Positions 1-8,643 of a stretch of 18,631 nt of DNA are shown piece by piece. The notes under the pieces were generated by a model. The model worked only from the letters and a program-made list of their open reading frames with translations. It did no database searches and had not been told where the DNA came from. A program made the translations under genes and the position numbers. Every line of letters starts with the position of its first letter. Position 1 is the first letter of the stretch. The DNA is from CAYUYM01 sp964449305. Its GTDB lineage: Bacteria > Bacteroidota > Ignavibacteria > SZUA-365 > CAYQST01. The DNA is taken from positions 1 to 18,631 of the forward strand of contig CAYUYM010000052.1 of assembly GCA_964449305.1 (NCBI GenBank), given 5' to 3'.

Positions 1-1293
1 GGACACCTTCAGGCCGAGGGCATGTTCCAGGTTGGGGTAGTCGAAGTTCGCCTTCCATGCGAACCAGGCGATGAGGAACACCGCGATGATCGCGACCAAG
101 GCGGAGAGGATCGTGCGATGCCGACGGAGGAATTCGGCAGACAGATCGAGGGCGTTGCGCTCCTCCACCATCGCGAGGAACTCATTGCCGAGGCTGTCCG
201 AAACGCTGCGCACGCCGACGAGCAGGAGAGGCCGCATCGGGTGCTCCGCGCCCAGGGTCCGGAGCAGCAGCGTCGCCTGCTCCAGATGCCCGGCTGGAAT
301 GGCGACGCGCTCCACATGCGAGAAGAACACGGTGCGGAGCTTGGCCTCCACCGTCTCCCAGCGGCCGTCCTCCACCAGGCCGTTGTCGTCCACACTGCCG
401 ATGAGAGCGGTGGCGGGAGGTATGCGCCATCGGCGGCGCAGGTTGAGGAGGGCCGACACGGCATGGACGCTGCCCACTGCAGCGGCCAGTCCCAGCGATC
501 CACCTCCGAGGGTGGCCCGGCTCACGGCGTAGGAATACGCGAGCGCGAGGCGCGGCGTGGATGCTCCTGCCGCCTCTGCGAGGAAGCCCCGTGCCAGCAC
601 AAGCGCACGCCGGAGCTGCACCGTGGTGGCCGCCCCCTCCTCCGAGAGCGTGCCGGTGAACTCCGTGCGATCGTTGGCCACTCGTGTCGCGCTGATGCGC
701 AGTCCGAGGATCACCCCCAGGGGCTCGCCAACGCCGCCCTGGTGGAGCAGCACGGTCTGCACCTGCCCCTCGTCGCGGAGCTGCCGCCACTCCGCGGCTG
801 CGCTGCCGCAGACGTCGTGAGCCCCGCATGGGGGGAGTGCCGCACCATAGGCGATGAAGCGCGCATGCGGTGTCTGCCCCGCCGCATGGATGGCCATCCA
901 CCCCGCGTCGTCAACCTCCCGCGTTGCGAGGCCGTGTCGGCGGAACAGCTCGTGCAGTTCGCGCAGCTGGCCCATCTGCCCGAAGTTCCGTGCACATTTC
1001 CGCCACGCAATCCGCTGCGTCTCCCCGTCCCCATGCTGGAGGTGGAATTCCACACAGGCTTCCCAGAGATGCAGTTCGCCATGCTGCACATAGGGATGGC
1101 GCGTGAGCGCAGCATGGCGCGGCGCCAGCTCCTGAAGGTAGGACCACATCCATGCCGACGGCAGCCCACGTGTCTCCCGGATGAATTCCGTCGCCACGCG
1201 CCATTGTCCCTGCACCGATGTATCGTGCTCGATACGTCGCCAGATTTTCCGTGCGGCGGAATCCAGATCGCCGGGAGTCGTTGGTATTGGCAT
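1..1293 (-). CDS. Lon-type (S16) protease-domain membrane protein without AAA+ domain, C-terminus off the window
   Basis: The minus-strand frame whose codons begin at positions 1, 4, 7... is open from ATG at 1293 to the left edge (431 residues visible). Residues about 1-185 are helical and not recognised. Residues about 192-372 follow the whole order of the Lon C-terminal proteolytic fold: a TEFTGTLSEEG strand-turn like Lon's LTG-x-LGdvMkESa; GGGSLGLAAAVG like GPSAG, giving nucleophile candidate Ser266; IGSVDDNGLVEDG like TGEItLrG-x-V; EAKLRTVFF like KEKLLAA, giving Lys318; VAIPAGH like VLIP; and VRSVSDSL at the end. Ser-Lys spacing is 52 rather than Lon's 43, so there is a loop insertion, and the usual Asp before GPS is absent. 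After RRHR comes one hydrophobic helix (about 395-412), then a further domain begins. No Walker A/B motif lies upstream, so this is not a full Lon. It lies downstream of a sigma-like/anti-sigma-like pair on the same strand. No clear ribosome site is seen. The S16 fold is a confident call; activity is inferred. Confidence 0.72.
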   Translation of the reverse strand, partial: MPIPTTPGDLDSAARKIWRRIEHDTSVQGQWRVATEFIRETRGLPSAWMWSYLQELAPRHAALTRHPYVQHGELHLWEACVEFHLQHGDGETQRIAWRKCARNFGQMGQLRELHELFRRHGLATREVDDAGWMAIHAAGQTPHARFIAYGAALPPCGAHDVCGSAAAEWRQLRDEGQVQTVLLHQGGVGEPLGVILGLRISATRVANDRTEFTGTLSEEGAATTVQLRRALVLARGFLAEAAGASTPRLALAYSYAVSRATLGGGSLGLAAAVGSVHAVSALLNLRRRWRIPPATALIGSVDDNGLVEDGRWETVEAKLRTVFFSHVERVAIPAGHLEQATLLLRTLGAEHPMRPLLLVGVRSVSDSLGNEFLAMVEERNALDLSAEFLRRHRTILSALVAIIAVFLIAWFAWKANFDYPNLEHALGLKVS

Positions 1294-1455
1294 GCAGAGA
1301 TTTCGGTGGATTGATGAGTGTGGTGACAGACGACAGCATCCCTGCTGTCGTCCACCTCGCGATGGAGTGAGGCCACATCGCCTTCAAGATAGGAAGTGGT
1401 CGGGGAAGATGGAACTGTGGGCGAAAAAAATGAGATCACGGATGACGATGAACCA

Positions 1456-1472
1456 CGGCTCCCGAAGAGCCG
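1456..1472 (-). terminator. Short hairpin after the zinc-finger gene
   Basis: A perfect 6-bp stem CGGCTC/GAGCCG with a 5-nt loop lies about 60 nt beyond the stop of the zinc-finger gene. No T run follows on either strand, so an intrinsic terminator is doubtful. It could equally be a processing or folding element. The rest of 1294-1530 holds nothing else I can support; it must contain the leader of the S16-domain gene. Confidence 0.25.
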
Positions 1473-1530
1473 CTGCTGCGCATCGCCATGCGTGATGTCA
1501 GAGTCGGTTGGTTTCGGCTGCGTCAGCCCG

Positions 1531-1986
1531 TCAATGCAGGGGAAATGAGAGGGTCACCGCCATGGGTTCGATGTCGATGCCCGAGGGCCCGATGTCGAAA
1601 CGCCCGTCCTTGTCCGGGATGAACTCCCGGTCGAGACCACTGAAGCGGAGACGGACGACACCGTAGAGCTTCGGGTCCACGAGGAGGGACCCGATGAGGA
1701 GGTGCCGCATCCTGTCCTCGAAGACGCGCACAAGCGCCTGATCGTCCTCAAGGTACCATGTCCGGCGGAGATCCAGCGATCCGGAATCGGTGTGTGTGGC
1801 CGCGGCCAGGCGAAACACACCGGGAGCCTCGAACTGACCGTCCTCCTGCACCTCGTCTTCGAGATCGCGAAGGAACGCCAACTGTTCCCGACAGAACGAA
1901 CATTTGGACAGATGCGGGTCCGTTTCACCCCGCAGAGCGAGAGTGACGAGCCTTTCCAGGGAGATGTGTCCTTGCAAGTCGTTCAT
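1531..1986 (-). CDS. Soluble zinc-finger anti-sigma-like protein
   Basis: This 151-residue protein carries H25-x3-C29-x2-C32 (HLSKCSFC), the ZAS zinc-binding signature of zinc-containing anti-sigma factors (zf-HC2), followed by the usual amphipathic CREQLAFLRDLEDE helix. No transmembrane segment is present, so it would be a cytoplasmic ZAS protein rather than a membrane-tethered one. The C-terminal part (about 75-151) is beta-rich and ends in an RFDIGPSGIDIEP stretch resembling the small beta-sandwich repeats attached to other regulators. Its ATG lies 1 nt after the TGA of the sigma-like gene, so translation is probably coupled. That arrangement is typical of a sigma/anti-sigma pair. The zinc motif is plain in the sequence; the anti-sigma role is inferred from motif and neighbour. 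Confidence 0.65.
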   Translation of the reverse strand: MNDLQGHISLERLVTLALRGETDPHLSKCSFCREQLAFLRDLEDEVQEDGQFEAPGVFRLAAATHTDSGSLDLRRTWYLEDDQALVRVFEDRMRHLLIGSLLVDPKLYGVVRLRFSGLDREFIPDKDGRFDIGPSGIDIEPMAVTLSFPLH

Positions 1987-1987
1987 A

Positions 1988-3040
1988 TCATACCTTCATC
2001 GCTGATACGTCAGCCCCTTCGCGATATAACAGCCTTTTACCCACGGTGGTGAGAATCTTGTTGAAAATGTATCCGGTTCTGTTGTGATATTCCTGGCGGT
2101 AACGCGCATGGGTGAGGTCGGGGATCTGGCGCTTGAGGTAGACGTAGTGGCTGTCGGTGTCGCCGTGCATGCCGTCCACCAGATATTCCCGCGCAGCACG
2201 CAGCACGGCATCCCCTTCCTGCTGTGACAGCTTTCCCTCCGCGACGAACCTGCTGTTGACCCAGATCGCCATTTCATTGATCACCGAGTCGATCAGTTCC
2301 ATCACCCCGTTCGTTCCCTCCGACTCCTCGAAGGAGGTGTGGGGCGTTTGTGCATCTTCAAATCCGCGGTTGACACGGCACATGATCAGTTGAAGGAAAT
2401 CGGATTCACGCACAGCCACACGCACGTCGCCCAAGGCATCGAGTGCTTCGAGCAGTTGCTTCAGCAGGTCGTACTCCGAAGCATCCCGGTGATCAAGAGA
2501 GGAAAAGAGCTGCTCAAGCTCGTCGAAATGCATCGCTTCAAGAACAAGGCTGTCCATCCTGGCTGCCGGGAGGTAGAAACGCCCATCGCCGCCGATGACC
2601 TGGATATGGTCCTTCGACCGGGAGACCCACTTCCGCAGGCGCTCCCGAAGCTGCCCGCGGACGGGATCGGCGTGGGCGAAGTAGCGCCCGAGGCGCTGAT
2701 GCACGGTGGTGATGAGCACGGCATGAAAGGCTCCCAGTCGCGACACCTGCCCCGGCGGATTCTTGGCGATGGTGGTGTTCATGCCGCGGACAAGCTCGGC
2801 GCAGGGGCCCGTGTCCCCGTCGGCCAGCGTCTCCGCAATGATGTCGAAGCCGATGTCCTCGATGGTCAGCCCGCTCGCTTCAAAGCTGTAGCCACGGGAG
2901 AAGGTGATGCGACGCAGGAGTCTGACGGTAAAAGCCACGGCGAGATGCACGATGTTGTGAACATCGAGCATGTCGGCGCTGCCATCCGCCAGCCGCGAAA
3001 GCAGCTCTTCCTGTTCATCAAGTGATAGTGGTGTGTGCAT
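1988..3040 (-). CDS. Divergent sigma-70-like regulator
   Basis: The protein is 350 residues from ATG at 3040; a TTG start 33 nt upstream is also open but less likely. Residues about 28-125 look like sigma region 2: helices after VHNIVHLAVAF, a LTIEDIGFDIIAETL block (58-72) like the DxEDLvQEtF segment, then AFHAVLITTVHQRLGRYF (104-121) like the f-x-xfLr-xvrnrl helix. The last 45 residues (HARYRQEYHNRTGYIFNKIL...GKRLL, 311-338) resemble a region-4-type helix-turn-helix. Between them lies an unusually long helical section (about 140-300) that I cannot assign, so the protein is almost twice ECF size. It is followed directly by a ZAS zinc-finger gene, which supports a sigma/anti-sigma pair. It could instead be another DNA-binding protein; sigma identity is moderate at best. 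Confidence 0.5.
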   Translation of the reverse strand: MHTPLSLDEQEELLSRLADGSADMLDVHNIVHLAVAFTVRLLRRITFSRGYSFEASGLTIEDIGFDIIAETLADGDTGPCAELVRGMNTTIAKNPPGQVSRLGAFHAVLITTVHQRLGRYFAHADPVRGQLRERLRKWVSRSKDHIQVIGGDGRFYLPAARMDSLVLEAMHFDELEQLFSSLDHRDASEYDLLKQLLEALDALGDVRVAVRESDFLQLIMCRVNRGFEDAQTPHTSFEESEGTNGVMELIDSVINEMAIWVNSRFVAEGKLSQQEGDAVLRAAREYLVDGMHGDTDSHYVYLKRQIPDLTHARYRQEYHNRTGYIFNKILTTVGKRLLYREGADVSAMKV

Positions 3041-3070
3041 GGTCGGAGGATGTCCTGGTTGCAGGTGGCG

Positions 3071-3077
3071 CAAATTA
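3071..3077 (-). promoter_or_regulatory. Possible -7 element (TAATTTG) before the sigma-like gene
   Basis: On the minus strand TAATTTG lies 31 nt before the ATG at 3040. It is one base shorter than the Bacteroidota TAnnTTTG element. No convincing -33 TTTG is seen at the expected distance. It directly follows a perfect inverted repeat. Confidence 0.3.
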
Positions 3078-3098
3078 CCATTTCCGGCCGGGAAATGG
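3078..3098. promoter_or_regulatory. Perfect 8-bp inverted repeat (operator or terminator candidate)
   Basis: CCATTTCC, a 5-nt GGCCG spacer, then GGAAATGG forms a perfect dyad. It lies 18 nt beyond the stop of the acyl-CoA ligase gene and abuts the TAATTTG element before the sigma-like gene. It could be a binding site for a dimeric regulator or the 3' hairpin of the ligase transcript. No T run follows it on the minus strand. Confidence 0.4.
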
Positions 3099-3115
3099 AA
3101 CAGCGCCCCGCAAGT

Positions 3116-4810
3116 CTACACGTACATCCAGCGCTTCACCTTTTTGGAGGGCGTCTTTTCGAAGGGTACGGGGTGCAGTTCGATCAGCTTGAGATGTGAC
3201 CACGGGGGAAGCTTCCGGTTCACCGCTGCGCGTATCGCATCCAGGATGCGGCGGGTCTCCACCTCCCAATTGATCTCCGGGACCTTGTGATCTCGCCAGA
3301 AGGCTTCGAGCTCCTCACGGTTGAGGAACACGGCTGCACGCAGGATGGCATCCTTCATGTACACAAAGGCCTCCTCCACGAAACGATGCTCATGGATGAG
3401 CTGCTCCACAGCCTCGGGATAGGTGTTCTTGCCGTTGGAGTGCACCACCATCGTCTTGATCCGGCCACGGATGAACAGAAAGCCGTCGGCATTCAGCACG
3501 CCAAGGTCTCCCGTGCGCAGCCAGCCATCCGGGGTGAAGGGCTGCACCGGTGGCTCCGCTCCTTCGCGCACCTGATATCCCGCCATCACATTCGGGCCCT
3601 TCACCTGCACCTCGCCCTCGCCGGTCAGGGGATCGGGGTCACCGATGCGCACAGCGACGCCGGGGAGCGGACGGCCACAGGACCCGTGGGCGAATTCCGC
3701 GGGCACCGTGCCTGTGACGAGCGGTGCGGTTTCTGTGAGCCCGTATCCCACGGTGTAGGGGAAGCGTGCCTCGCGGAGAAAGTGTTCCACGTCCGGCGCC
3801 AGCGCCGCGCCTCCGATGCAGAGCATCCGCAAGCGTCCGCCAAAGGCCGCGAAGAGCTTCCGCCCGGCCACGCGGTGGAGCGTGCGACGCACGGCGGGGA
3901 TGCGGTACAGGGTCCGTATCACCGCGTTGCTCCGGAATTGCGGCAGGATGCGGTTGCGGTGGATCTTCTCCACCACCAGCGGCACCGCGAGCATCACGGT
4001 GGGCCGCACCAGCTCCAGCGCCGGCAGCAGCGTTGCGGCCGCGGGCGGCTTGCGGAGGTAATGGATGGATGCGCCATGCATGATCGGGATGATGAGCCCG
4101 AGCGTGCACTCGGTGGTGTGCGCCAGCGGCAGAATCGAGAGCATGCTGTCCTCCGGCGTCATGCCACCGATCATCACCCCCGTCGCGACCGCGTTGGACA
4201 CGAGGTTGCGATGCTGCAGCACCACGCCCTTCGACAGCGACGAGGTGCCTGAGGTGAAGATGAGCGCTGCCGTGTCGGTCTCGCGCACATCGGTGTTCAC
4301 GACATCGTCCCACTCCACGTCGGCATGCTCCGGCACCACCGCTCCCGTGCCATCGGCATCATGCACCACGGCAAAATCCTCGATGCGCATCAGGGTCCGG
4401 ACGCGTGCGGGCAGCACCGGCAGCAGATCCGGCACGAAGCGCCCGGCGGCAAGCACCACCACACTCAGTGAATCGTCGAGGATGCGGCGGACGTCGTCCA
4501 GGGGGAATTCGTGCATGACGGGCACCGCCACGGCGCCGATGGAAGTGATGGCGAAGAACGCCGCACCCCAGTTGATGTGGTTCTCCGACAGGATGGCCAC
4601 CGCATCCCCCTGGCCGATGCCGATCGCCTTCAGCCACACGGCGATGCGTATCACCCGGTCACGCAGGCCGCCGTACGTGATGGGATCCTCCCCCGTGAAG
4701 GCCATCGCGGGTTCGTTGAGGTACTCCGACCATGACCGGGTCAGCATCGCTGGAAGTGTGAGAGGGGTGAAGGGGGATGCTGGTTCCGGTCCGGTGGTGC
4801 AGGGCGTCAT
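3116..4810 (-). CDS. Long-chain fatty-acid--CoA ligase (AMP-forming)
   Basis: An ANL-superfamily adenylating enzyme that activates a fatty acid with ATP and transfers it to CoA, in the cytoplasm or at the inner membrane. It has 564 residues from ATG 4810; an in-frame ATG at 4912 would add 34 low-quality Pro/Ser/Arg-rich residues and crowd the aspA stop, so I reject it. Visible motifs: phosphate loop TSGTSSLSKG (186-195), where the usual TTG is TSS but the Lys is kept; GYGLTETAPL (355-364); DGWLRTGDLG (428-437); the hinge GRIKTMVVHSNGKN (449-462); and a C-terminal FEKTPSKKVKR with the catalytic-lysine region (551-560). Length fits the FadD/FAA1 group, which is slightly shorter than eukaryotic forms. 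Substrate chain length cannot be read from the sequence. It follows aspA on the same strand, separated by 103 nt containing a strong hairpin, so it may be separately expressed. Confidence 0.88.
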   Translation of the reverse strand: MTPCTTGPEPASPFTPLTLPAMLTRSWSEYLNEPAMAFTGEDPITYGGLRDRVIRIAVWLKAIGIGQGDAVAILSENHINWGAAFFAITSIGAVAVPVMHEFPLDDVRRILDDSLSVVVLAAGRFVPDLLPVLPARVRTLMRIEDFAVVHDADGTGAVVPEHADVEWDDVVNTDVRETDTAALIFTSGTSSLSKGVVLQHRNLVSNAVATGVMIGGMTPEDSMLSILPLAHTTECTLGLIIPIMHGASIHYLRKPPAAATLLPALELVRPTVMLAVPLVVEKIHRNRILPQFRSNAVIRTLYRIPAVRRTLHRVAGRKLFAAFGGRLRMLCIGGAALAPDVEHFLREARFPYTVGYGLTETAPLVTGTVPAEFAHGSCGRPLPGVAVRIGDPDPLTGEGEVQVKGPNVMAGYQVREGAEPPVQPFTPDGWLRTGDLGVLNADGFLFIRGRIKTMVVHSNGKNTYPEAVEQLIHEHRFVEEAFVYMKDAILRAAVFLNREELEAFWRDHKVPEINWEVETRRILDAIRAAVNRKLPPWSHLKLIELHPVPFEKTPSKKVKRWMYV

Positions 4811-4878
4811 TGTGTGTGGTGTTTCTCGAATGGGTGATGGGGATGTCCGGGAGGGCGACGTCCGATATGGGATGCATG

Positions 4879-4906
4879 GGGAGGGGGCGACGATGCGCCC
4901 CCTCCC
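4879..4906 (-). terminator. Strong 11-bp GC hairpin after aspA
   Basis: GGGAGGGGGCG and CGCCCCCTCCC pair perfectly over 11 bp around a 6-nt loop (ACGATG). The hairpin begins 7 nt beyond the aspA stop codon. No T tract follows on the minus strand, so it may be a Rho-assisted or non-canonical terminator or a 3'-end stabiliser. Confidence 0.5.
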
Positions 4907-4913
4907 GGTCATG

Positions 4914-6338
<1,425 letters not shown>

Positions 6339-6385
6339 GTGCGTGGTGTTCCGTGATCGTGAGACATTGCCGTATCGGCCGTCCA

Positions 6386-6393
6386 CAAATATA
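6386..6393 (-). promoter_or_regulatory. Bacteroidota-type -7 element TATATTTG before aspA
   Basis: On the minus strand TATATTTG matches the TAnnTTTG consensus exactly. It is in an AT-rich patch within GC-rich DNA, about 48 nt before the aspA ATG. No clear TTTG is seen 19-21 nt further upstream, so the -33 element is weak or absent. Confidence 0.5.
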
Positions 6394-6439
6394 GCCATTT
6401 CGGGCACGGCCGCACGTGCCTGTTGCGCTTCATGCATTT

Positions 6440-6456
6440 CATGGATATGTTCCATG
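6440..6456. repeat. Inverted repeat CATGGA-N5-TCCATG in the divergent intergenic region
   Basis: A perfect 6-bp dyad with spacer TATGT lies between aspA and the divergently transcribed surface-protein genes. Its position suits an operator for either direction, but it is short and could be chance. No other element was identified with confidence in the rest of 6339-6607. Confidence 0.25.
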
Positions 6457-6607
6457 CACGTCCATCGACGCGAGGCCCGCCTCCCACACGTTTCATTGCT
6501 GCTTCTCTTCCGCCGGCTCTGCACACACCTGCGCTCCTGCCACGGTGTCGGACATGACACCGGGCGATTCATCCCACTTCATCCCAGATCTCCAAACCGA
6601 GGATCCC

Positions 6608-8623
6608 ATGAACCGCACATCCCTCGTCCTTGTCCTCAGCCTGCTCTGCCTGGCATCGGCAGGTGGCCAGACCAACGCACCAGCATCCTCCCTCATCCCA
6701 TCCACCATGAGCTACCAGGGGCTGCTCACCGACAACGCTGGCGAACCTGTCGTCGATGGGGTGTACCAGATCACCTTCTCCCTCTACAGCGATGAAAGCG
6801 GTGGCGTGGCATTGTGGACGGAAGCCCATCCCACCGTCACCGTCGTGAAGGGCCTGTTCAATGCCATCCTCGGCAGCGGCTCCCCCGCTGTTCCGCTCAC
6901 GCTCGCCTTCGATCGGCCGTATCACCTGGGCATCCGCATTGGCGGCGGTCCGGAGCTGCTGCCGCGCACGCGGCTGACGTCCACCCCCTACAGCCTGCGG
7001 GCTCGCACTGCCGACGCAGTGGCCGACGGCTCCATCAGCGATGCCGCCATCGCCCCCGGGGCGGCCATCGCCGCATCGAAGCTTGCCGGCAATGTGTTGA
7101 CCGAGGGCGATGTGACTGCCGGACAGGGCATCACCCTCTCCACCGCCGGGGGGCAGGTCATGATCGCAACCGCACCACTGGCTGGTGACGTCACCGGTCC
7201 GACCACGGCGACAAGCATCGCACCACAGGCGGTGACCACGAGCAAGCTCGCGCCGAACGCCGTGACGACGGACAAGATCCAACCCGACATCCTCTCCGGC
7301 ATCAATGGTCTGGTCAATGATGGTGGTCAGATCACGCTGGTGGCCGGCCCCAACATCACCATCGAACCCGGCCTTCCCACATCCCACGACATCCGCATCT
7401 CCGGCGCCGCGGGCGGAGGCTTTTCCATCCCCTATGCGAACCCGGCCGGACAGCAGTCCACTGCAACACCCATGTTCTCGCTGCGCCAATCCGGGTCGGG
7501 CACCGTCGCCGCCCTGCAGATTGACAACGCCGGATCCACCAGCAATGTGCTGGACATATCGAATGCCGGCACCAGCACCGACGCCAATGGAATCTGGTCC
7601 GACGTGCAGGCCGGCATCGCCATCAAGGGCACGAGCATGGGGACGGCCACGCCGACCATCGACGCCCGGAACAACGGTGGTGGCCCGGCCCTCACCGCCA
7701 CGGCACACAGCTATGGCCCCACCATGATCATCAACAACGAGTGGGAGGGGAACGGGCTTGATGTCAAAGTCTCGAGGGGTCGTGGCATCTCGATCACCAT
7801 CCCCCCGGGAGGTATGGGGGAGGCCCTGGAGATCCTCAACAGCTCCACAGATCCTGGTGCCTCTGGTGTGAACGTGAGCACCCAAGCTTCCAAGGCTGTT
7901 GTGGCCTTCAACATGAGCCCCGATCTGCCAACCATCCATGCAACGAACTCCGGAGGAGACGCCGCACTTCTCGCCCATAGCATCGGCAATTCCCGACCCA
8001 CGGCCATCCTGGAAAACACGGGGAGCGGCACAGCATTGCGCGCCACCAATCAGAGCGATGTCTATGCCGCCACCTATGCGTTCAATACGAAGGGCGGCCC
8101 GGGGCTGGTGGCGGAAAACGAGGGCGCCAATCCGACGCTGCGCATCCGCAATGTGTCCGCCAACACGACCGACCCGATCATCTCGGCGAGCAACAAAACC
8201 GGGGAGGTGCTCCACGTGGATGGCGATGGCAACCTCACGACGGCCGGCGATGTGGTCGGGGACCGCCTTGCCGCGGCGCGCGCATTGACGGGACCCTACC
8301 AGGGCGGTGGATACTACCGTGACAATGCCACCGTGGCCTGGGGGCATGTGCAGTCGGGTGGAGCATTGATTGCTGGGTTCAACGTGGCCTCCGTCACGCG
8401 CACCGGCGCCGGCGTGTATACCGTGACCCTCGGCTTCGCACCGTCGGTGGTGATCCCCCACGTCACCGTAGTCCAGTCCGCCACGGCCACATCCGCCCAG
8501 TTCGCCACGCTCGGCACCGTGGTCGGCACCACCTTCCAGGTCGTGATCTGGGGATGGAGCAACACCACGCCGCAGCCACGGCAGGACAGCGAGTTCTATT
8601 TCATCGTCACCGGTCGCCCGTGA
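6608..8623 (+). CDS. Secreted repetitive surface protein
   Basis: 671 residues from ATG 6608, chosen because GAGGA lies just upstream and a signal peptide follows at once (MNRTSLVLVLSLLCLASAG, cleavage near 18-21); the open frame upstream of it is non-coding. Residues about 33-130 form the MSYQGLLTDNAGEPVVDGVYQITFSLY... LWTE... GLFNAILGS... RTRLTSTPYSLRA domain that starts many secreted proteins in Ignavibacteria/Kapabacteria-like genomes. Residues about 135-260 are Ala/Thr-rich (SKLAGNVLTEGDVTAG, SKLAPNAVTTDKIQ), like spacer repeats of tail-fibre-like proteins. Residues about 275-555 contain degenerate repeats of roughly 35 residues (PTIDARNNGGGPALTA, PTIHATNSGGDAALLA, AILENTGSGTALRA, LVAENEGANPTLRI), suggesting a beta-solenoid. 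A compact C-terminal domain (about 561-671) could be a knob. It has no T9SS sorting domain itself, but the next gene has one. Function unknown; an adhesive or fibrous surface role is inference. Confidence 0.8.
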   Translation: MNRTSLVLVLSLLCLASAGGQTNAPASSLIPSTMSYQGLLTDNAGEPVVDGVYQITFSLYSDESGGVALWTEAHPTVTVVKGLFNAILGSGSPAVPLTLAFDRPYHLGIRIGGGPELLPRTRLTSTPYSLRARTADAVADGSISDAAIAPGAAIAASKLAGNVLTEGDVTAGQGITLSTAGGQVMIATAPLAGDVTGPTTATSIAPQAVTTSKLAPNAVTTDKIQPDILSGINGLVNDGGQITLVAGPNITIEPGLPTSHDIRISGAAGGGFSIPYANPAGQQSTATPMFSLRQSGSGTVAALQIDNAGSTSNVLDISNAGTSTDANGIWSDVQAGIAIKGTSMGTATPTIDARNNGGGPALTATAHSYGPTMIINNEWEGNGLDVKVSRGRGISITIPPGGMGEALEILNSSTDPGASGVNVSTQASKAVVAFNMSPDLPTIHATNSGGDAALLAHSIGNSRPTAILENTGSGTALRATNQSDVYAATYAFNTKGGPGLVAENEGANPTLRIRNVSANTTDPIISASNKTGEVLHVDGDGNLTTAGDVVGDRLAAARALTGPYQGGGYYRDNATVAWGHVQSGGALIAGFNVASVTRTGAGVYTVTLGFAPSVVIPHVTVVQSATATSAQFATLGTVVGTTFQVVIWGWSNTTPQPRQDSEFYFIVTGRP

Positions 8624-8643
8624 TGCAGCACAGGAGATCCATC

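Noticed and set aside
22..1314. A 430-residue open frame on the plus strand
   Set aside because: It is the exact codon-register mirror of the S16-domain gene; its product is His/Arg/Pro-rich without motifs, whereas the minus frame has a coherent protease fold.
6569..8461. A 630-residue minus-strand open frame
   Set aside because: Antisense to the repetitive surface protein gene; Gly/His/Arg-rich, no motifs, and the plus strand has a signal peptide and ribosome site.
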